Shown here one piece after another: positions 40,434 to 53,900 of a DNA stretch of 64,000 nt. The position numbers and the translations under genes are program-made. Location: assembly GCF_901709675.1 (NCBI RefSeq), contig NC_051092.1, positions 872,491 to 936,490 of the forward strand, read 5' to 3'. Source of the DNA: Syngnathus acus (taxonomy: Eukaryota; Chordata; Actinopteri; Syngnathiformes; Syngnathidae). Position 1 is the stretch's first letter, and each line of letters begins with the position of its first letter. The notes beneath the pieces are model-generated. The model did no database searches, was not told where the DNA came from, and saw only the letters and a list, made by a program, of their open reading frames with translations.

Positions 40434-40457
40434 CTCATCAACAATGCATTGCAATAA
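40434..40457 (-). pseudogene. Fossil MAP2K5 micro-exon (LLQCIVDE)
   Basis: The minus strand reads LLQCIVDE followed directly by a consensus donor (GAG|GTGAGT, donor at 40428-40433). This octapeptide is in MAP2K5, just after the alternatively spliced NQGSLMPLQ segment between kinase subdomains. Strand and position between SKOR1 and C15orf61 are exactly those of MAP2K5. No acceptor precedes it: the bases before the first Leu are CCGCCG where an AG is needed, and an upstream read-through gives a non-homologous proline-rich peptide. No other MAP2K5 exon was found. I therefore call it a relic, possibly preserved because it overlaps a regulatory element. A working exon with an unusual acceptor is the alternative. 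Confidence 0.5.
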
Positions 40458-42650
40458 CGGCGGAGGATGAATGAGTGGAAGCGGAGAGGGAGCGAGGGAA
40501 TGGCATTAGCTCGCGTACGATGCAGAGTGGGAACGAGAGAGAGAAGAAAAAAAAAAAAATCATTAATGCAATAAAATGTGGTCAGATTAATCAAATGCCT
40601 CCAACTCTTATGAAAATATTGCAGGGGGAGAGTTTTTCTATTACATCTAATGGTATCTCATCTAATAGTGGCAGTTAGAGGCTTGGGCATCTTTTTTTTT
40701 TCTTTTGTGGGGCACAATTTAGGAAGTTTAAAGGGAAGCACCCAAGCATGAGCGCCGCATAGCCGACAGGAACGCGGGCGAATGTCGTTTGCTGCTATTT
40801 TCCCTTCTCATAAAAGCTTACCATTAAGACTACGGGTCAGGGGAGAAAATAGAGCACATAATTAGCGTGTCATAATCAAAATGACCCACTCGGACACTTT
40901 ATGATCAGCCGGACCGAATCACCGCGCCGTCGGTGGCAATCTGCGACCACGTTTTAACACCATCAACGTAATGAAAATACAAACAAATGTTAATAGCCCG
41001 CCTCCTCGCGCACAGACCAGGAGATGAAGCACAATGTTAATTTCACGGAAAACACCGTTTTCCGCCCCCTATGAAACAAATGCAGAGGGAACAAAAAAGA
41101 AAAAACGGTATCCTTGTTTCCTCAAACAATCTGTGAAAAGCATCATTCCCATGCTGCACATCTCCAGTGAGAGTCCTCCATGAAGGATCTCATTTTCAAT
41201 TAAAATCTCATTTGCTTGTGAAATCATGTTGTGAATTAGCACATGAATTTACATACTGGGAAGCGTGCCAGGTTGCTCTAATCTACTTGGATTCTTCAAC
41301 AACAACAAAAAACATCTCTAGATGTATAGAAAAAGAAAACATCGGCATTGATGGTGCGAGAGCAATGATGCATAGGTGAAATGTAGACGAGAGAAAACAT
41401 TTACCAACATCCAGCTGCAATCAACAACTGGATTGTGAACTAGTGAGGGAAAACTACAATTTGTTTCTACTCATGCGGAGAAGAAACAAATGAGTTTCTG
41501 CAAACTTTCAAATCACACAAAACAACAAAAAAGGTCAGGAAAGTGTTTTAACCTTTGCAGATGAACACCAAGCTTGTCGGTGCATCAAAGTAAAGCAGAA
41601 TTGACGACTCGCTGATACAATGCAAGTTTTGGAACAGTCGGGCCAATATTGTCTTTTGGCTTTGACTTCAAACGATTGTCAAGACGTAAAGAATTATTTG
41701 AGAGCTTCTTTTTAGCCCAGAAATGTATTGGAAAAAACAATCGTCAACAGTTCCCAGCTGGGACTTTATAGTTTTACACCCGGCCCGCACTCAAAATGGT
41801 CCTCCGTAAATGACTTGCTCATTTCACAAGGCCCTCCTGACAAAATGCGACGGCCATTATTGATCCATTCTTTCAATTAAATAACGCTTTGCACTGCCCT
41901 CCTTGTAAATATCCAGAGACGGCTGCGACATAATAAGCTATTCTTTGTACAGTGCTAACATTATCAGTCTGCACGCAAAATTAATTCCCCCCACTATTGC
42001 CGAAACAACTATAATTGCAAACTACAGAGAGAAAGAAATTGGAAAGCTTTAATATACATTTCCAGGTGTATTTTCCATTTGTTCGAGTCAATAACATTTT
42101 TTCATTAACATTTGTAATAAGAAGAAGAAAAAAAAAAGCGATGTCCCCCTGCTCATTTCCTTTTTAATTCAGAAATGAAATCAGTGCGCTTTGCAAAATA
42201 CCTATGCGGCACACTTTTTCCATTTAATTTGGTTTAAGGCGTCCAAATGAGATTAATGTTGGCTATCGACAATAAAACATTTTAATTTACATATTTATCA
42301 GTTGAATGAGCCATGACTCACAATAGGTAAGATCTATTAACATGATTGCATGTTGATACAACACTTGAATATAATAGAAAATTGATATGAATAGTGGGAA
42401 GCTGCTCTTTTTTTTTTTATAGTTTTCACTTTTATAGACTTGATATTTGGACGGATGTCTATTAAATGAATTGGTGCGTGGGCACATGAGTTGAGCTGCC
42501 TGTGTGCATCACAAAAGAAAATACTGGCAAATAGAATATGAGTGTGGAAACTCTTTGAATACCCTATACAAAAATATTGTCACTGAACTTATCTAGAGTA
42601 GGGTTCACCAACTGGCGGTTGAGGTCATTTATTATTATTTTTTTGTACAC

Positions 42651-42721
42651 TAACTCATTCACTGGCAGCCTAGTTAAATAGAATTTGAACGTCTACATAC
42701 GGCAATGGCAGTGAATGAGTT
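42651..42721. mobile_element. Small inverted-repeat element, copy 2
   Basis: Nearly perfect terminal inverted repeats (TAACTCATTCACTGGCAG at the left; reverse complement AACTCATTCACTGCCATTGC at the right) enclose about 35 bases with a GAACGTCTA core. It is clearly related to the copy at 37013-37085. Confidence 0.6.
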
Positions 42722-44829
42722 CAGACATACTGAAAATAGAAACTAAAATGTGACCAACAGAGTAAGAAAATGCAAACTGACTTAAAAACTGGATTAAGAG
42801 GAGCATACCCATGCACTGTACCGCTCCTACATTCCTTTTCATAAGTGATTCCATTTTTTTTATTCCATATATACTTGGCAATCTGAATCGCTTGGGAGCT
42901 GGGCACCCAAATAAAAGTCCGTTCAAGAAATGAGCCTGGTCTCCACACAGGCCAAGAAGAAAGAAGGACAAGTGATAAAGATGGCTGCGTCTATGTTGGT
43001 CTTCATTGTTAGGCATGCCCAAATCAGCGTGTCCTGTCTGCCCCTGAGCTGAACTGAGGGGCTGTCACCCTGAACACGAGAGGTTGACAAATTGTACCGA
43101 CACATTTTCCCAACTTTGCTCAAAAAGGCTTTCTCTGCCCTCAAGTAGCTTCCCCCTCACCTAGCACCTCATCTCAGACATAATAGCAAAGGAGGCCTTG
43201 CTGCGAGCTGGAATCTTTTCAAGATTCACGCTTGGATGACGAGGGACACAGGGTGGAACGGGGATGATCTTGAATGACGTCACGTTTGCTCATAAATATT
43301 CAGCGGATGCCAAAGGTTGGAATGGCGACGACAACTGCACGCATCATTTTGGAGGAGCCAAATTCATTGTCCAATATAGTGCGGCGTGTGATCGTCGCCA
43401 TCGGCAGCCGTTCTTTGACACGATGACTATTGTCAAATAGTGGTGGACATTTCAAAAAGATGTCAAATGATATCACACGTTTCCTTTCTTTTTTTAGGTG
43501 AGCGCGAGGCATGCATTTCAATGAAACACATTGCTCACCCTCCCCATCAAAAAGTCAAGATCAACAAAGAAGATAAATGCAATAGTACACATGAATACAA
43601 TAATTGGCCATTATTTGAGGAAATATCATAATAGATCACATCGGCTGGATTTGCTTTAATATTATGAATTATTACTTCATAAGCAATGTATACAAAGGTG
43701 GCGTGACAAAATGATGAACGTATGAATACAACTTACATCGTAACGGCCTCCAAATAATCTATTAAAATGATCTAGAATATTACATTATATTTTGAACAGA
43801 TATAGAGTAATGTACATATCTGCACACAATCTAAGATGAGGAGGAATGAACAAATATAAGGGACACAATTGGAAAGCTCTTTGCTAGCGGCTGCGCACGT
43901 ACATTAGGCGGCATCTTGAAGAGCCTCCATTATTCCCCGACACACCATGCAAATGAATCACAACATGGGGTAAGATGGAATTAAAGAGCCAGCCTTCTCT
44001 AATCAATGACAAGCCACAATGAAAGCAAGCCCCTCTTCCGCTGCCGTGCCATCGGCAAGCTGCACGCCAACACACGGTGCATGAACTCTTTGGATCTCTT
44101 CCCCAAAGTCACCTCATCTTCTATTCGCATTCCACCGTAACCTCGAGAGAGCACCTGGCCACGTCGGCCGGACGGAGGTGACGGCAATCGACGTCCCTTC
44201 TACTTCCGACAGCTGCGCGGGCTGGCTTGAATGACAGGCTGAGCCAGCCCGAGGATGTCTGCCGGCTGCCGAGCGGCTCCGCTTCAGCCTGCAGGTGAAG
44301 TGTCTGCGGCGCCATATGGAGCAGGGAAAATTAACAACGAGAGGAAATTCTCCACAGCAGCGGGAGGTCTCGCTAGTCTCTCCTCCAAACAAAATTTAAA
44401 GACGGAGAGAAACAAGAGAGGGGGAGTGATAAAATTAATGGGGTTCAACGTTTTAACACAACACCCACGGCAATGTTTGCACAGGAAAAAAAAAACAAGA
44501 ATTCCCTTTACAGTTTAGTCACATTGCACTCCTGTATTATAAATCAGCGCCTTGCTTAAGTAGTTTGACCCGTTCTATAAATGTATATTAACCCTGCCGG
44601 CGCTGCCGCCTCTCCGCTTGCGGGCGGCTGTTAGTGCAGGTGAGTTGCCTTCGTCCCCAGTGGCCTCTTACGCTTGCTGCCATCATAGCGGCGGCGGCGG
44701 TGGCGGCGGTGCAACCCCCCCCCCCCCACGGAGCCTCTCTTGGTTTGGGTCATTGATTACAAAGAGCCTCCTGGTTTTGTCTGACAGATGTGAATCCATG
44801 CTATTTAATTTGCAGAGTTACCCTCAAAG

Positions 44830-45200
44830 GGGCCACCATTAGCTATCCAATCTGACCACAAATAGTGTTCCATTAAGCAAAGAGTTTGAGAAGCTCCGCC
44901 ACCGTGTCTCCTGACAGCACGGCGGCGGCGGCACATTACGGTGAATGTTAAATGCTCGGTTGTTTAAACAAAAGGAAGATCTTACTTTAAAGAAGGTCTT
45001 TGTTTTAGAGATACATAAAGAGTCGCCTCAGCGGGATTCTTCAGGCATATTAGAGCTGAAACTGTCCTTGTTTAGTGTCTAAAGAGGGTGGGGTTGGTAG
45101 TTAAAATGTTAATAAGTGCAATTCAGTTTTAATTTAACAGCCCTCTGCATTCCTAATTACTCCACTAGCTGTGAATAAATGAGGACGAGAGCTCATCTCT
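44830..45200. promoter_or_regulatory. Candidate conserved non-coding element
   Basis: Repeat-poor block with GTCTTTGTTTTAGAG, GTTAATAAGTGCAATTCAG, TTTTAATTTAACAG and CCTAATTACTCC. It resembles vertebrate developmental enhancers and lies in the former MAP2K5 interval. No alignment was available. Confidence 0.3.
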
Positions 45201-46314
45201 TGCCCTCTGCCTTCAAAACAAAACATTCTTTCCGTTTCCGCGATGGAAGGCGACTTCAATGCTAGTCTCCTCACGAACACCAAAGCAGCATGCTCGCTTC
45301 GACATTTTGGGGCGATTACTTTCCCAGTAGGCGGAGCGCTTCAAATCATTGGGAGAGCATTTGTTCATAAAGTAAAGCGGCAAGTTTTTCAAAGTGCCGA
45401 CGCAGCATCTTTAAAGGGAAATAAAAGGAATTTGATGACCGTGGAATATTGATTTATTTTTTTCCCCCAAAACATTCAACAATAGGAGCAAGTGTCCCTG
45501 TGTAGCGATGGAAGTGTGCATAAATTACTTTATGTAATCATACAATGTAGATTAGCATGATAATGGCGGGTGTTAATGGATGGCGGGAAGCGGGGAGTGA
45601 CAGCGCTCTCAAACGAGACATGCTTGGGGCAGTGGGCTCAAACACACACGCACAACGTTGGGGAATAGCGACAAACGTGAGTGACGGGGAGGAAGCCACA
45701 TCTCCCCGACAGCCCGAGGACTCGTACAGTCTTTCCAAAAGCCCCGAGGCTCCCGGCCGGCCTCTTGGGGACCTCTATTAATTGTGAGCAGAAAAGGTCC
45801 AGCATTTCAGCTAATGCTTTTGAAGAAGCTAATACGCACCAGCAGGGCCACAATCTGAAGGCCGCACATGGAATCAATCTTAGCGGGAAAAAAACCCCAA
45901 CCACAATTCTGCTATATATTTCACTCTGGATAAATTCCACAAGAGACAAGTAATCAAAGTGATGGGGATTAAATCAAAAGATACCCTCAATTGTAATCAT
46001 TGAGATTTCATTGTATCTAACAAGCTGAGACAAAAAATGCAAGCTGCATGAAGACTTTGATGGAAATTTCAATCAACGCCACAGCCATTAGTAAATCAGG
46101 CTAGATGCAACCCCCCCATGGAGACAAAAGGCAGGGGACAGACAATAAGACTGAAGGAAAAGTCAAGAGCCCCCCTTGAAGACTGTGGGCCGGCCCCCTG
46201 AAATATAACAAGTCATGCTTCTTTCATCTGCCAAAGCCTTCCTAAGCCTTACAGGGTGTGAAGAGGAAACATAAGGAGCTGTAGATTTACAAAGTGCGCG
46301 GGCGGCTATGACCA

Positions 46315-46400
46315 CTCCAGTGGATTAATCCGAATTGGGCTGGCTTTGCGCCGGCAGCAAATTGATCAGGTCTGATCCGGCTAATCCACAGGTCCCTCAG
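46315..46400. promoter_or_regulatory. OTX/PITX-type homeodomain site cluster
   Basis: A palindromic GGATTAATCC at 46322-46331 holds two overlapping bicoid-class cores. A further CTAATCC core follows near 46380 (TCCGGCTAATCCACAGG), with TTGATCAGG between. Clustered TAATCC cores within 70 bases in a repeat-free setting suggest an OTX- or PITX-responsive element. This is motif evidence only. Confidence 0.3.
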
Positions 46401-47918
46401 ATTTGTATGCATGCTCTGCGAGTGAGAGCGCCGCTTAACTCTTCTCGCCTTACTTTAGGATGTCTCGGTCAAGCTCAAGTTGCACAAAGTAACGTTCTGA
46501 TCATATTTTGGTGGAATTATTTCTTTCAAAAAAAGGAGTATTTACACTGCTTGCATTGCGGGAAATGAAATGCTATAAATGCTAATTACTGTCACCTAAA
46601 GGATTGGAGTGGAAGAAAATTACTCCGCACAATGACATTTTTTTCATAAATGTGTTTATTTTTTTAATTTATTTATTCAAAATGTCAATATATCTACTGT
46701 TTGTTATGGCTGCCAATGAGCAATCATGACAAGATGATGAAAGAATATTTTATATAAGAATCATTTGAGATATTTTTCTAAACGCAACAAAATATGATAG
46801 AATACTGATGAACTACAATTACATTGAAGTACAGGATCTGTTAGTTGTTGCACGTTCCTATTGAGGTGACCTCAGCCTATTCCACGAGCAAAAGTAGTTC
46901 CCGTCCGTCTAGGGAAACATAGCCTCTTGACCCTCTGACAGTCAGGACTGAGTAGCGAGCTGAATTCATGAGCAAATCTTAAGGGTCAACATTGGCACAA
47001 AAGGACTCAGAGGAGAGTGGAGAAAATTAATTACAAAGCTTTAGTGTGCAGTGAATGACGGCTGGCTTTTGTCGGGCCTCGGCACCGGCGGCGGCGGCGG
47101 AGGAGGCAGGACCGTCCCGGTGCCGGCGAACCCCTAGCGGCCTGGGCAATTGTCTAGCTGCCAAGCGCTTATCAGCACCCGCATATCAATGAAGCCGCTG
47201 TCTTATTTGTGCAAATGGTAATTACAACATCTCTGAGCATTAAAACAACGTCGGTAAGGCAGATTAGAGTGAAATGTTTCAACAGACGATCAACAAAAAG
47301 AGATCTCCTCATGTTTATCAAACAAATCCGCAGATGCATTTTCCCGCCGTCTTGTCTTTCCGCGTCGACACGGTGGAAAGATCGAGAGTGTAAAAGCATT
47401 TAAGCAGGATGAAGCTCAGAGTTTAATGTGTTCCATCAATCCCATTCTCGCGGGGTTGCAGCCTGTGAGACCGTCAGAGTAGTTTAGTGGCATGTTGCAG
47501 ATTAAAGGTGCAACGCAAGAGTCAGGTAACAAGGGACAAAATAGTCTTGCCAACTCTCAGTTTTAACTACCCACGTTCCCTTTGGCCCACCCTCATTAAA
47601 TGCAGAATGCATTTGTCCTTGGAAGCTTTTACACACGTTTCACACCTTCTCAGTCAGATAGATGTTCCGTTGTTCACAACTGGCCACATTAGGCGCAAAT
47701 AGATGGTGTCGCGCCAAAGTCTCGGCTCAGCGTGGGTTACAGGGGGCAAAGCAAATAAAGGCCGCCTTTCTGACAACATAGTGCCTCTCAAAAGTTTGCA
47801 CTCTACAGAAATCCGGCAGACCCGACCGACATCCAGCAAAAGTACGGTGGTGAGTACAAAGGCTACACCCCCCCAAAACATGGAAAAAGGAATGGAAGAA
47901 CAACACATAATAAAATAA

Positions 47919-48093
47919 AACATAATATAATATAACTTGGTAGGAATTAGTAAACCAAAAAGGGTAGAGGAAAGTGACTAACTTCAAGTGGTAAAATATA
48001 ACATAATAAAATATAATAAAACATAATATAACTTGGTAGGAATTAGTCAACCAAAAAGGGTAGAGGAAAGTGACTAACTTGAAGTGGTAAATT
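47919..48093. repeat. Tandem duplication of a 96-base unit
   Basis: The segment beginning ACTTGGTAGGAATTAGT at 47935 recurs at 48031 with only two visible differences over about 63 bases (TAAAC/TCAAC and TTCAAG/TTGAAG). Both copies are preceded by A/T-rich ATAATATA spacers. The near identity points to a recent duplication. Confidence 0.9.
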
Positions 48094-50639
48094 ATTTATC
48101 AAGTATCACCATCAGGTCTGCGTGTCGGACACAACACTGATACTTCAAACCTTGTTTCTGCCAAGCAATTCCTTTCAGTGCGTTGATATGATGAAAAGTT
48201 GCAACTAGAATCAAGTGAGAATCTGCACTGCAATAAATGTATATCGATATGAGCTCACCTAAGAAGAAATAAAGCCATCAGGACAACAACAACAAGATCT
48301 ACTTCCAAAGATAAATTGTCCTTCCGCTCTGTTGTAGCGAGCACGTTGGGGTCAAACGAACCAAGCGGTATAGCCACAGTCAAGTGACTCAATTACCACG
48401 TTTGCTCTTTGTGTTGACCCCTCAATTAGTGTGGAACTGTAACAATCTGCCCAACAAATACAGTCATTCATCACCAAGTGCCCAAAGCAGCCAGCTAGCT
48501 TCACACGGGAGAGGGCAGGCAGAGGTCAAATGAAAGTCTGGCCTTTTCTAACTAGCCTCCTTAAGATCTGCTGTTGGATCAGCTCTGAGAGGCCCACGCT
48601 CATTCCACATGCATTGCGACGAGAAGCTTTCGAGGCTACTTACAAAAGCGAGATTCGCCAATTCATGGCCATATTATAAGCGCTCCAATGCAGTTGGACT
48701 CAGATGTGACTCGTTTGAAAATGGATGCAAAGGTGGTGGAGTAAACAAGATCTCACCAGGTGATGGTGGGCTTGCTGTCGTCACAGGGCGGCGGAGTGGA
48801 GACTCTCCGTCGCCGCTCTCCTGCTGCGGTTTGAGTTGCGGCAAAAGTGAAACGCTGATGATTTAATGATGACACTGGTTCATTCAGTCACAGAGCTTGG
48901 GTTTCCAGTCAAGGGTGACTCGATATGAGCCAAGTTGGGTTTACCTTTACTGAAGTCCAAGCGGCTAACATTTAATCTCCCTGCAAGGGCAGCCAGAGGG
49001 TGAGGGCGGGCGGGCGGGGTCTCCGAAGGGAACGTCCTGTCCCGGCATCCGAGGCCTGCTTTATTTATGACGGATCGTCTACCCAGGTCCGACTTGTTCG
49101 CTCAACATTCTTAGTGATACTTCCAAATGTTCTGTTCACCTCATTTTGCTCTCAAAATGTTAGAAATTCCCCTAAAAAGTCAGCACGCACCTCTCCTCCA
49201 CCTCTCCTCCTCAGCACTCCCCCGGCCGGCTCTCCTTTTCTTAATTAAAAAGACAGATGGGTGACTTCAAAGCAAGTTGTATTTAGGTGTATTCAAAGCA
49301 TTCCCCTTCTCTTCTTGACCGATACATAAAGTAAAGCTCGGGAGACCGTCTGGCAGAATATTTTCCGGGAAAGCAATCGAAAATAATATCCCCAATGACC
49401 AAGCGCACACAAATAACCAGCTCGTAGTGGTCGGCCCGGCAACGTTTTTCTCTGGAGGAGCGAGCGAGGCGTAAAACAAACGATGGGGCACACAAACGCT
49501 GGGCCCGGCCGGGCCCTATGTCGCACGTACAGGCTGCGGCCCGCTGGTCTGACTCGACGCTAAATAATACTGTTGGTGTTCCTAATCAATGCTCCTGGAT
49601 TACTTAAAAGTGGAGGGCGAGCTGAAAAGGTACAAATCAGGAAGGCGCTTCTGCAACAGTGCCATAAAGGCGTAGAACGGCCGAGCGCTATGGATTTTCC
49701 GGGCTGCTCGATTGTGTGAGAAGTTGTTGGGCTTGCATTATTGACTTTCTCAGGATGGTGGAACTGTGGTAGTTAGGTTGCCTTTCCTCAACTCTAATTA
49801 TGGTGTCATAAACAGCAGAGGCCATTAATGAAAGCCACTCATGGCAGATAGGATTTGCAGAGGTGGTAAGGCCGTCATGGTATCAATCACAGCAAACGAC
49901 TACTCCTCTGTTGAGTAACGAGCATGAGAGCCGGTCAATAAGTCAGCCAAAGGGCCGTCCGTCCGACTGTAATAGAGACACAGCGGAGGATGGGACGCGG
50001 CGCTATTATACGTTCACAGCGCAGCGCTCGTGCATCACCCGGGAGAAAAAGTCAGTGGCGTGGCGTGCTGGAGTGAAAATCCATCTCATACAACAATGAC
50101 GCATGTCATGTTTGGCCCGTGATCGGGAAAAGTATTTGCTCCTGTTGCTGCCATTAGTTCAACATTTGCCACAGTCATTAACTCATTGAAAAAGGAAAGG
50201 TCAAGTTTTATGTGGCAAGGAAACACGTGTGTCGCGAGAGATCAATACGACAATTGCTGAACGATAAAAGCGACACTTTAGCAAAACGGATTTGGTTGCT
50301 AGGAATGTTTCATTTGATTGTAGCTACTGCTACAAAAACAAGATTCACACGTTTATTTCACTTTGAAAATTCGTGACTTTCATTTTGCAAACGTCTCTAG
50401 TGACGGTCAAGTCGACGTGCATTGACCGCGGCGAAGCCATTTCCACTTTGTAGAGTAAGAGGCAATACAATGTAATTACAACATGTTTGACTATTAGCTC
50501 GGAGACGGAATCTCAAGCGGACCAAGCAATTTCACGCTGCCTGTAAAAAGCGAACAAGGCGGCAGGGCAGGGCAGGGCAGGGGAGGGGAGGGGCAGCGCT
50601 GGCGTTACGGTTGACAAGCCGCGGCGACGCTGATGGCCC

Positions 50640-50820
50640 TCCGCGGCCCGCCACTAGAATCTGTACAGCTAAACTAGACAAATCTATTTCAGACACATAT
50701 TAGATAAATATTTATACGCCATAAACTGTATCAATAAATCCCCTGGGCGAGGGAAGCTATTCGGCAGCGTGTCGATAACAGATTCCAGCGGCAGATAATC
50801 ATTTTTCTCTCAATGGCGGG
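50640..50820. promoter_or_regulatory. Candidate conserved non-coding element
   Basis: AT-rich, repeat-free block with TTAGATAAATATTTATACGCCATAAACTG, TCAATAAATC, GTCGATAACAG and GCAGATAATCATTT strings when read in pieces. It carries posterior-HOX-like CCATAAA, forkhead-like and TAATC cores. It resembles developmental enhancers; the call is composition-based. Confidence 0.28.
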
Positions 50821-51401
50821 GCTTGATATGACATCGATACATGCTGTCAGAGTTCATTTAGGCTGGAGCCGCAGGAGAAGCGTCTCACTGAGGGGTTATG
50901 GCACCCTTCTATTCAGCTGCATTGATCGTGAGGCGGTGTTGAGGAGGGGGGGCGAGCGAGCTGTCACGTTTTGTGTCGGCTGCCGCATTAAACGAGCGGG
51001 AGACTTCGGGTCTGCCGCTCCATTTGACCGAGGTGTTAAAAGGGGGGGGGGGAGTCGGTCCTTTTAATTGTCTCATTGAGACTCGACTGCATACGAGGGA
51101 GGGGAGGGAGGGAGCCCCCGAAATGGCAATTGCGCGGCGGGCGGCCAGCGCTGCTCCGATACCACCAACATACACAATCAGTCAGGATAAAGATCTCACC
51201 CTCGGCGCTATGAAAGGGGGAAGGAAGTGAGCAGCGCTGGGTGAAAATCAATACGGAACCGCTCATTTTGGAGGGACATGTGTGTCACAGTCAATAGGAG
51301 TTAATAGGCTGGCTTGTTCAGCCAAGACAGGCGGCTTGGGAGAGAGGCCTGCTCTGACAGCTTAATACATACTGAATGGCAAGCCGCTTGCCCGGAACAC
51401 T

Positions 51402-51426
51402 CGCCGCCGCCGCCGCCGCCGCCGCG
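51402..51426. repeat. (CCG)n trinucleotide repeat
   Basis: About eight CCG units in non-coding DNA. Confidence 0.85.
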
Positions 51427-53489
51427 GACACATCGAGTCTGGAATGGGAGCTGATGGGCGCAGGCAAAAGTTAATTATAGAATAGAGCTGAAGGTCTTAC
51501 ACACACACACACAACTGAGGAATCAGACATCCAGTAATCAGAACAGACCAACAGCCGCGCCGTGACACGCTTGTTGTCGAAACACACGCTCATCATGTCA
51601 ATAGTTTCGGCTTCATGTTGGGATTGGTCCATTTGTCAACAATTCAAGCAAGCAACGATATATGCAAATGATCTTGTGAAATCTTACAGGTGTTGTACCT
51701 TATGAAGTGTCTGTTCATTACAAAAAAAAAAAAACAGGGAAAAAATCTGGATTCTGCCAATTTTAATTCAAAAGATTTAGCAAAGGTTAAATCCAGTAAA
51801 ATACCAACGCAAAATAAATACTGATTGAATCTTATCTAAATATTGCATATTTTTCAATCTTAATTGTGTCAACTGGGAAGAAGTGATGGGTGACGTGTAA
51901 ATATTCATAAATAGGTCTGCTTACCTGAGAGCAACATGAATCACTTCTCTCTAATTAATTAGCCACAAGGCTCATCAGTACAGGTTAATTGGCTCAGGGC
52001 ACGGGTGGCGAACCTTGTGGCAAAAAAAAAAAGAAAAACACAAGGAGAAACAGATTTGGAATGTTTTACTTTCAATGGAGCGAGATCCAGATCTGCCAAA
52101 CTGGTTAATAATAACTTCATTAATTGAGGTGTACAGGTCACACCGTTTGATTCCAGAAAAAAAGACACTTGTTTTAATTAGTACCCGTGAAAACTTCCTT
52201 TGGATGAATAATATGTCTTAATTTTCAGCGGCTAATTAGCGGTTAGGTGCAATAACAGTAAAATATTTCACAGAAGGCGCTTTAGTCTATTAACCAGAGT
52301 TGGAACAGAAATATACTCCTATCTTGTTGCATTATTCCAGCGGGAGCATTCATTGGACACTTTTGAAGATGAATTTGGAGGATATTAAAGTGACTTCTAT
52401 TGTGTTAGCAATGGTTAGAAAGCAGAAAGATGGGTGGCATTCTTCTCGTTCTATGAGGAGGGGATCAAGGGGGAGGCTGGCTTGGCTCCAATTGACATTT
52501 CAATAAGTGGAACAGAGCGTTAGCAATTCATTCCCAACTTTTCTGAAACAATTATTGAGATGGTACCTCCAGGCGGTGTATGTTCCGGGGTCCCGGGAGT
52601 CCTGCCGGCTGAAAGAGTAATTGACTAAATGGTAGCGCGCGCACACTCCAACACAACGGGGCCATTTACAAATTTGCCAAAAATGAATCGTTTAAAAATG
52701 AAATGAGGGTGACTCTCAAATTAGCAAGGAGAATGATTGAGATGTGGCTCTGGGAATTAAGAAACGGGATTTATTTAGCGCTCGGCAGAAAGGAGCATCT
52801 GTGAATAGTCCAGTGTTACTCACCAAGCCGCTCTGACTCGTATTTAAATATCACCGCGGGTTAATGGAAGGCTCGGAAAGACACAACGGATCATTCGGGA
52901 CAAAGAGGCAGGCTGATGCCGTTTCAAGTCATCTCAACAGACGCTTGACGTTTTTTTTTCTTCTTCAGACTATAAGGCACACTAATTCAAATGATAAAGT
53001 TAACACTTCAGATGAATTTCCTAAAGACGGACAGACCGAGATAGACAAAGTTGAGTGAGACTTTTGGAAGAAAAATCCAAATCACGACACAGTTGCTGGA
53101 CTGGCTTTGGGATTGTGGTGTTAGCTACATTTTACAAGGTGTAGTCATTTGTGGAGAACAACAACAAATTATTGTGAGTGTTAAGCGCCTGACAGGCGTG
53201 ATTGATTGTTGTGCAGACACTGTGTTGATTGTTGCCTGTTGTTTCATTCCTGTGGCTCCCAGCAGCCACTGCTCTCATCGCCCCGGCAAAAAGCCTCCCA
53301 ACCACTGATGAGTAATTACTAAGTTCATTAGCCACGCTAGTGGTCCAGAGATGTATTACAATGAGATTTGTCATCAAGTCTCCTCACTTTTCCCCCCCCC
53401 CCATTATCATCATTTAATTCCTCCTTCTCACGTGTGAATCGGTGGGGAAACGTTTAATGACTATGAAAATAAAGATGATTGTTAAATGT

Positions 53490-53682
53490 AGGGATGTTCC
53501 ATACGTTTCTACTCAAATAATCGCTCTTTGAGTCCTAACCGAGTCCCAATACTTCTCGATACCAATACTTTAATTTAACACAATGACAAAAAAAAAATGC
53601 AAAGACCATTATTTTTGGCGCGTCAAACTGCAGCATTATAGCGCCAACTACTGCTGGGGAGGACTTACTCGATGTCCAATTT

Positions 53683-53779
<97 letters not shown>

Positions 53780-53900
53780 GATCTATCGATCTATCTACTT
53801 ATTCGTTTGTTTGTTAATTTATCTCCTTTTAATACCACGTGCCCTACACTATAAAATACGGCGGGGCTTGATAGCGATACCTCGTATCGATACTCTAGCT
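53490..53900. repeat. Probable dispersed repeat carrying a (CTAT)n array
   Basis: A (TATC)n array (53683-53797) sits between TCGATACCAATACTTT (near 53558) and GATACCTCGTATCGATACTC (near 53874), two flanks rich in TATCGATA strings in opposite orientation. Such strings are common in old non-autonomous DNA transposons of fish. The microsatellite is certain and the transposon reading is tentative. Confidence 0.4.

Noticed and set aside
53672-53854. Open frames encoding repeated Ile-Tyr-Leu-Ser
   Set aside because: They are translations of the (CTAT)n microsatellite and not a protein.
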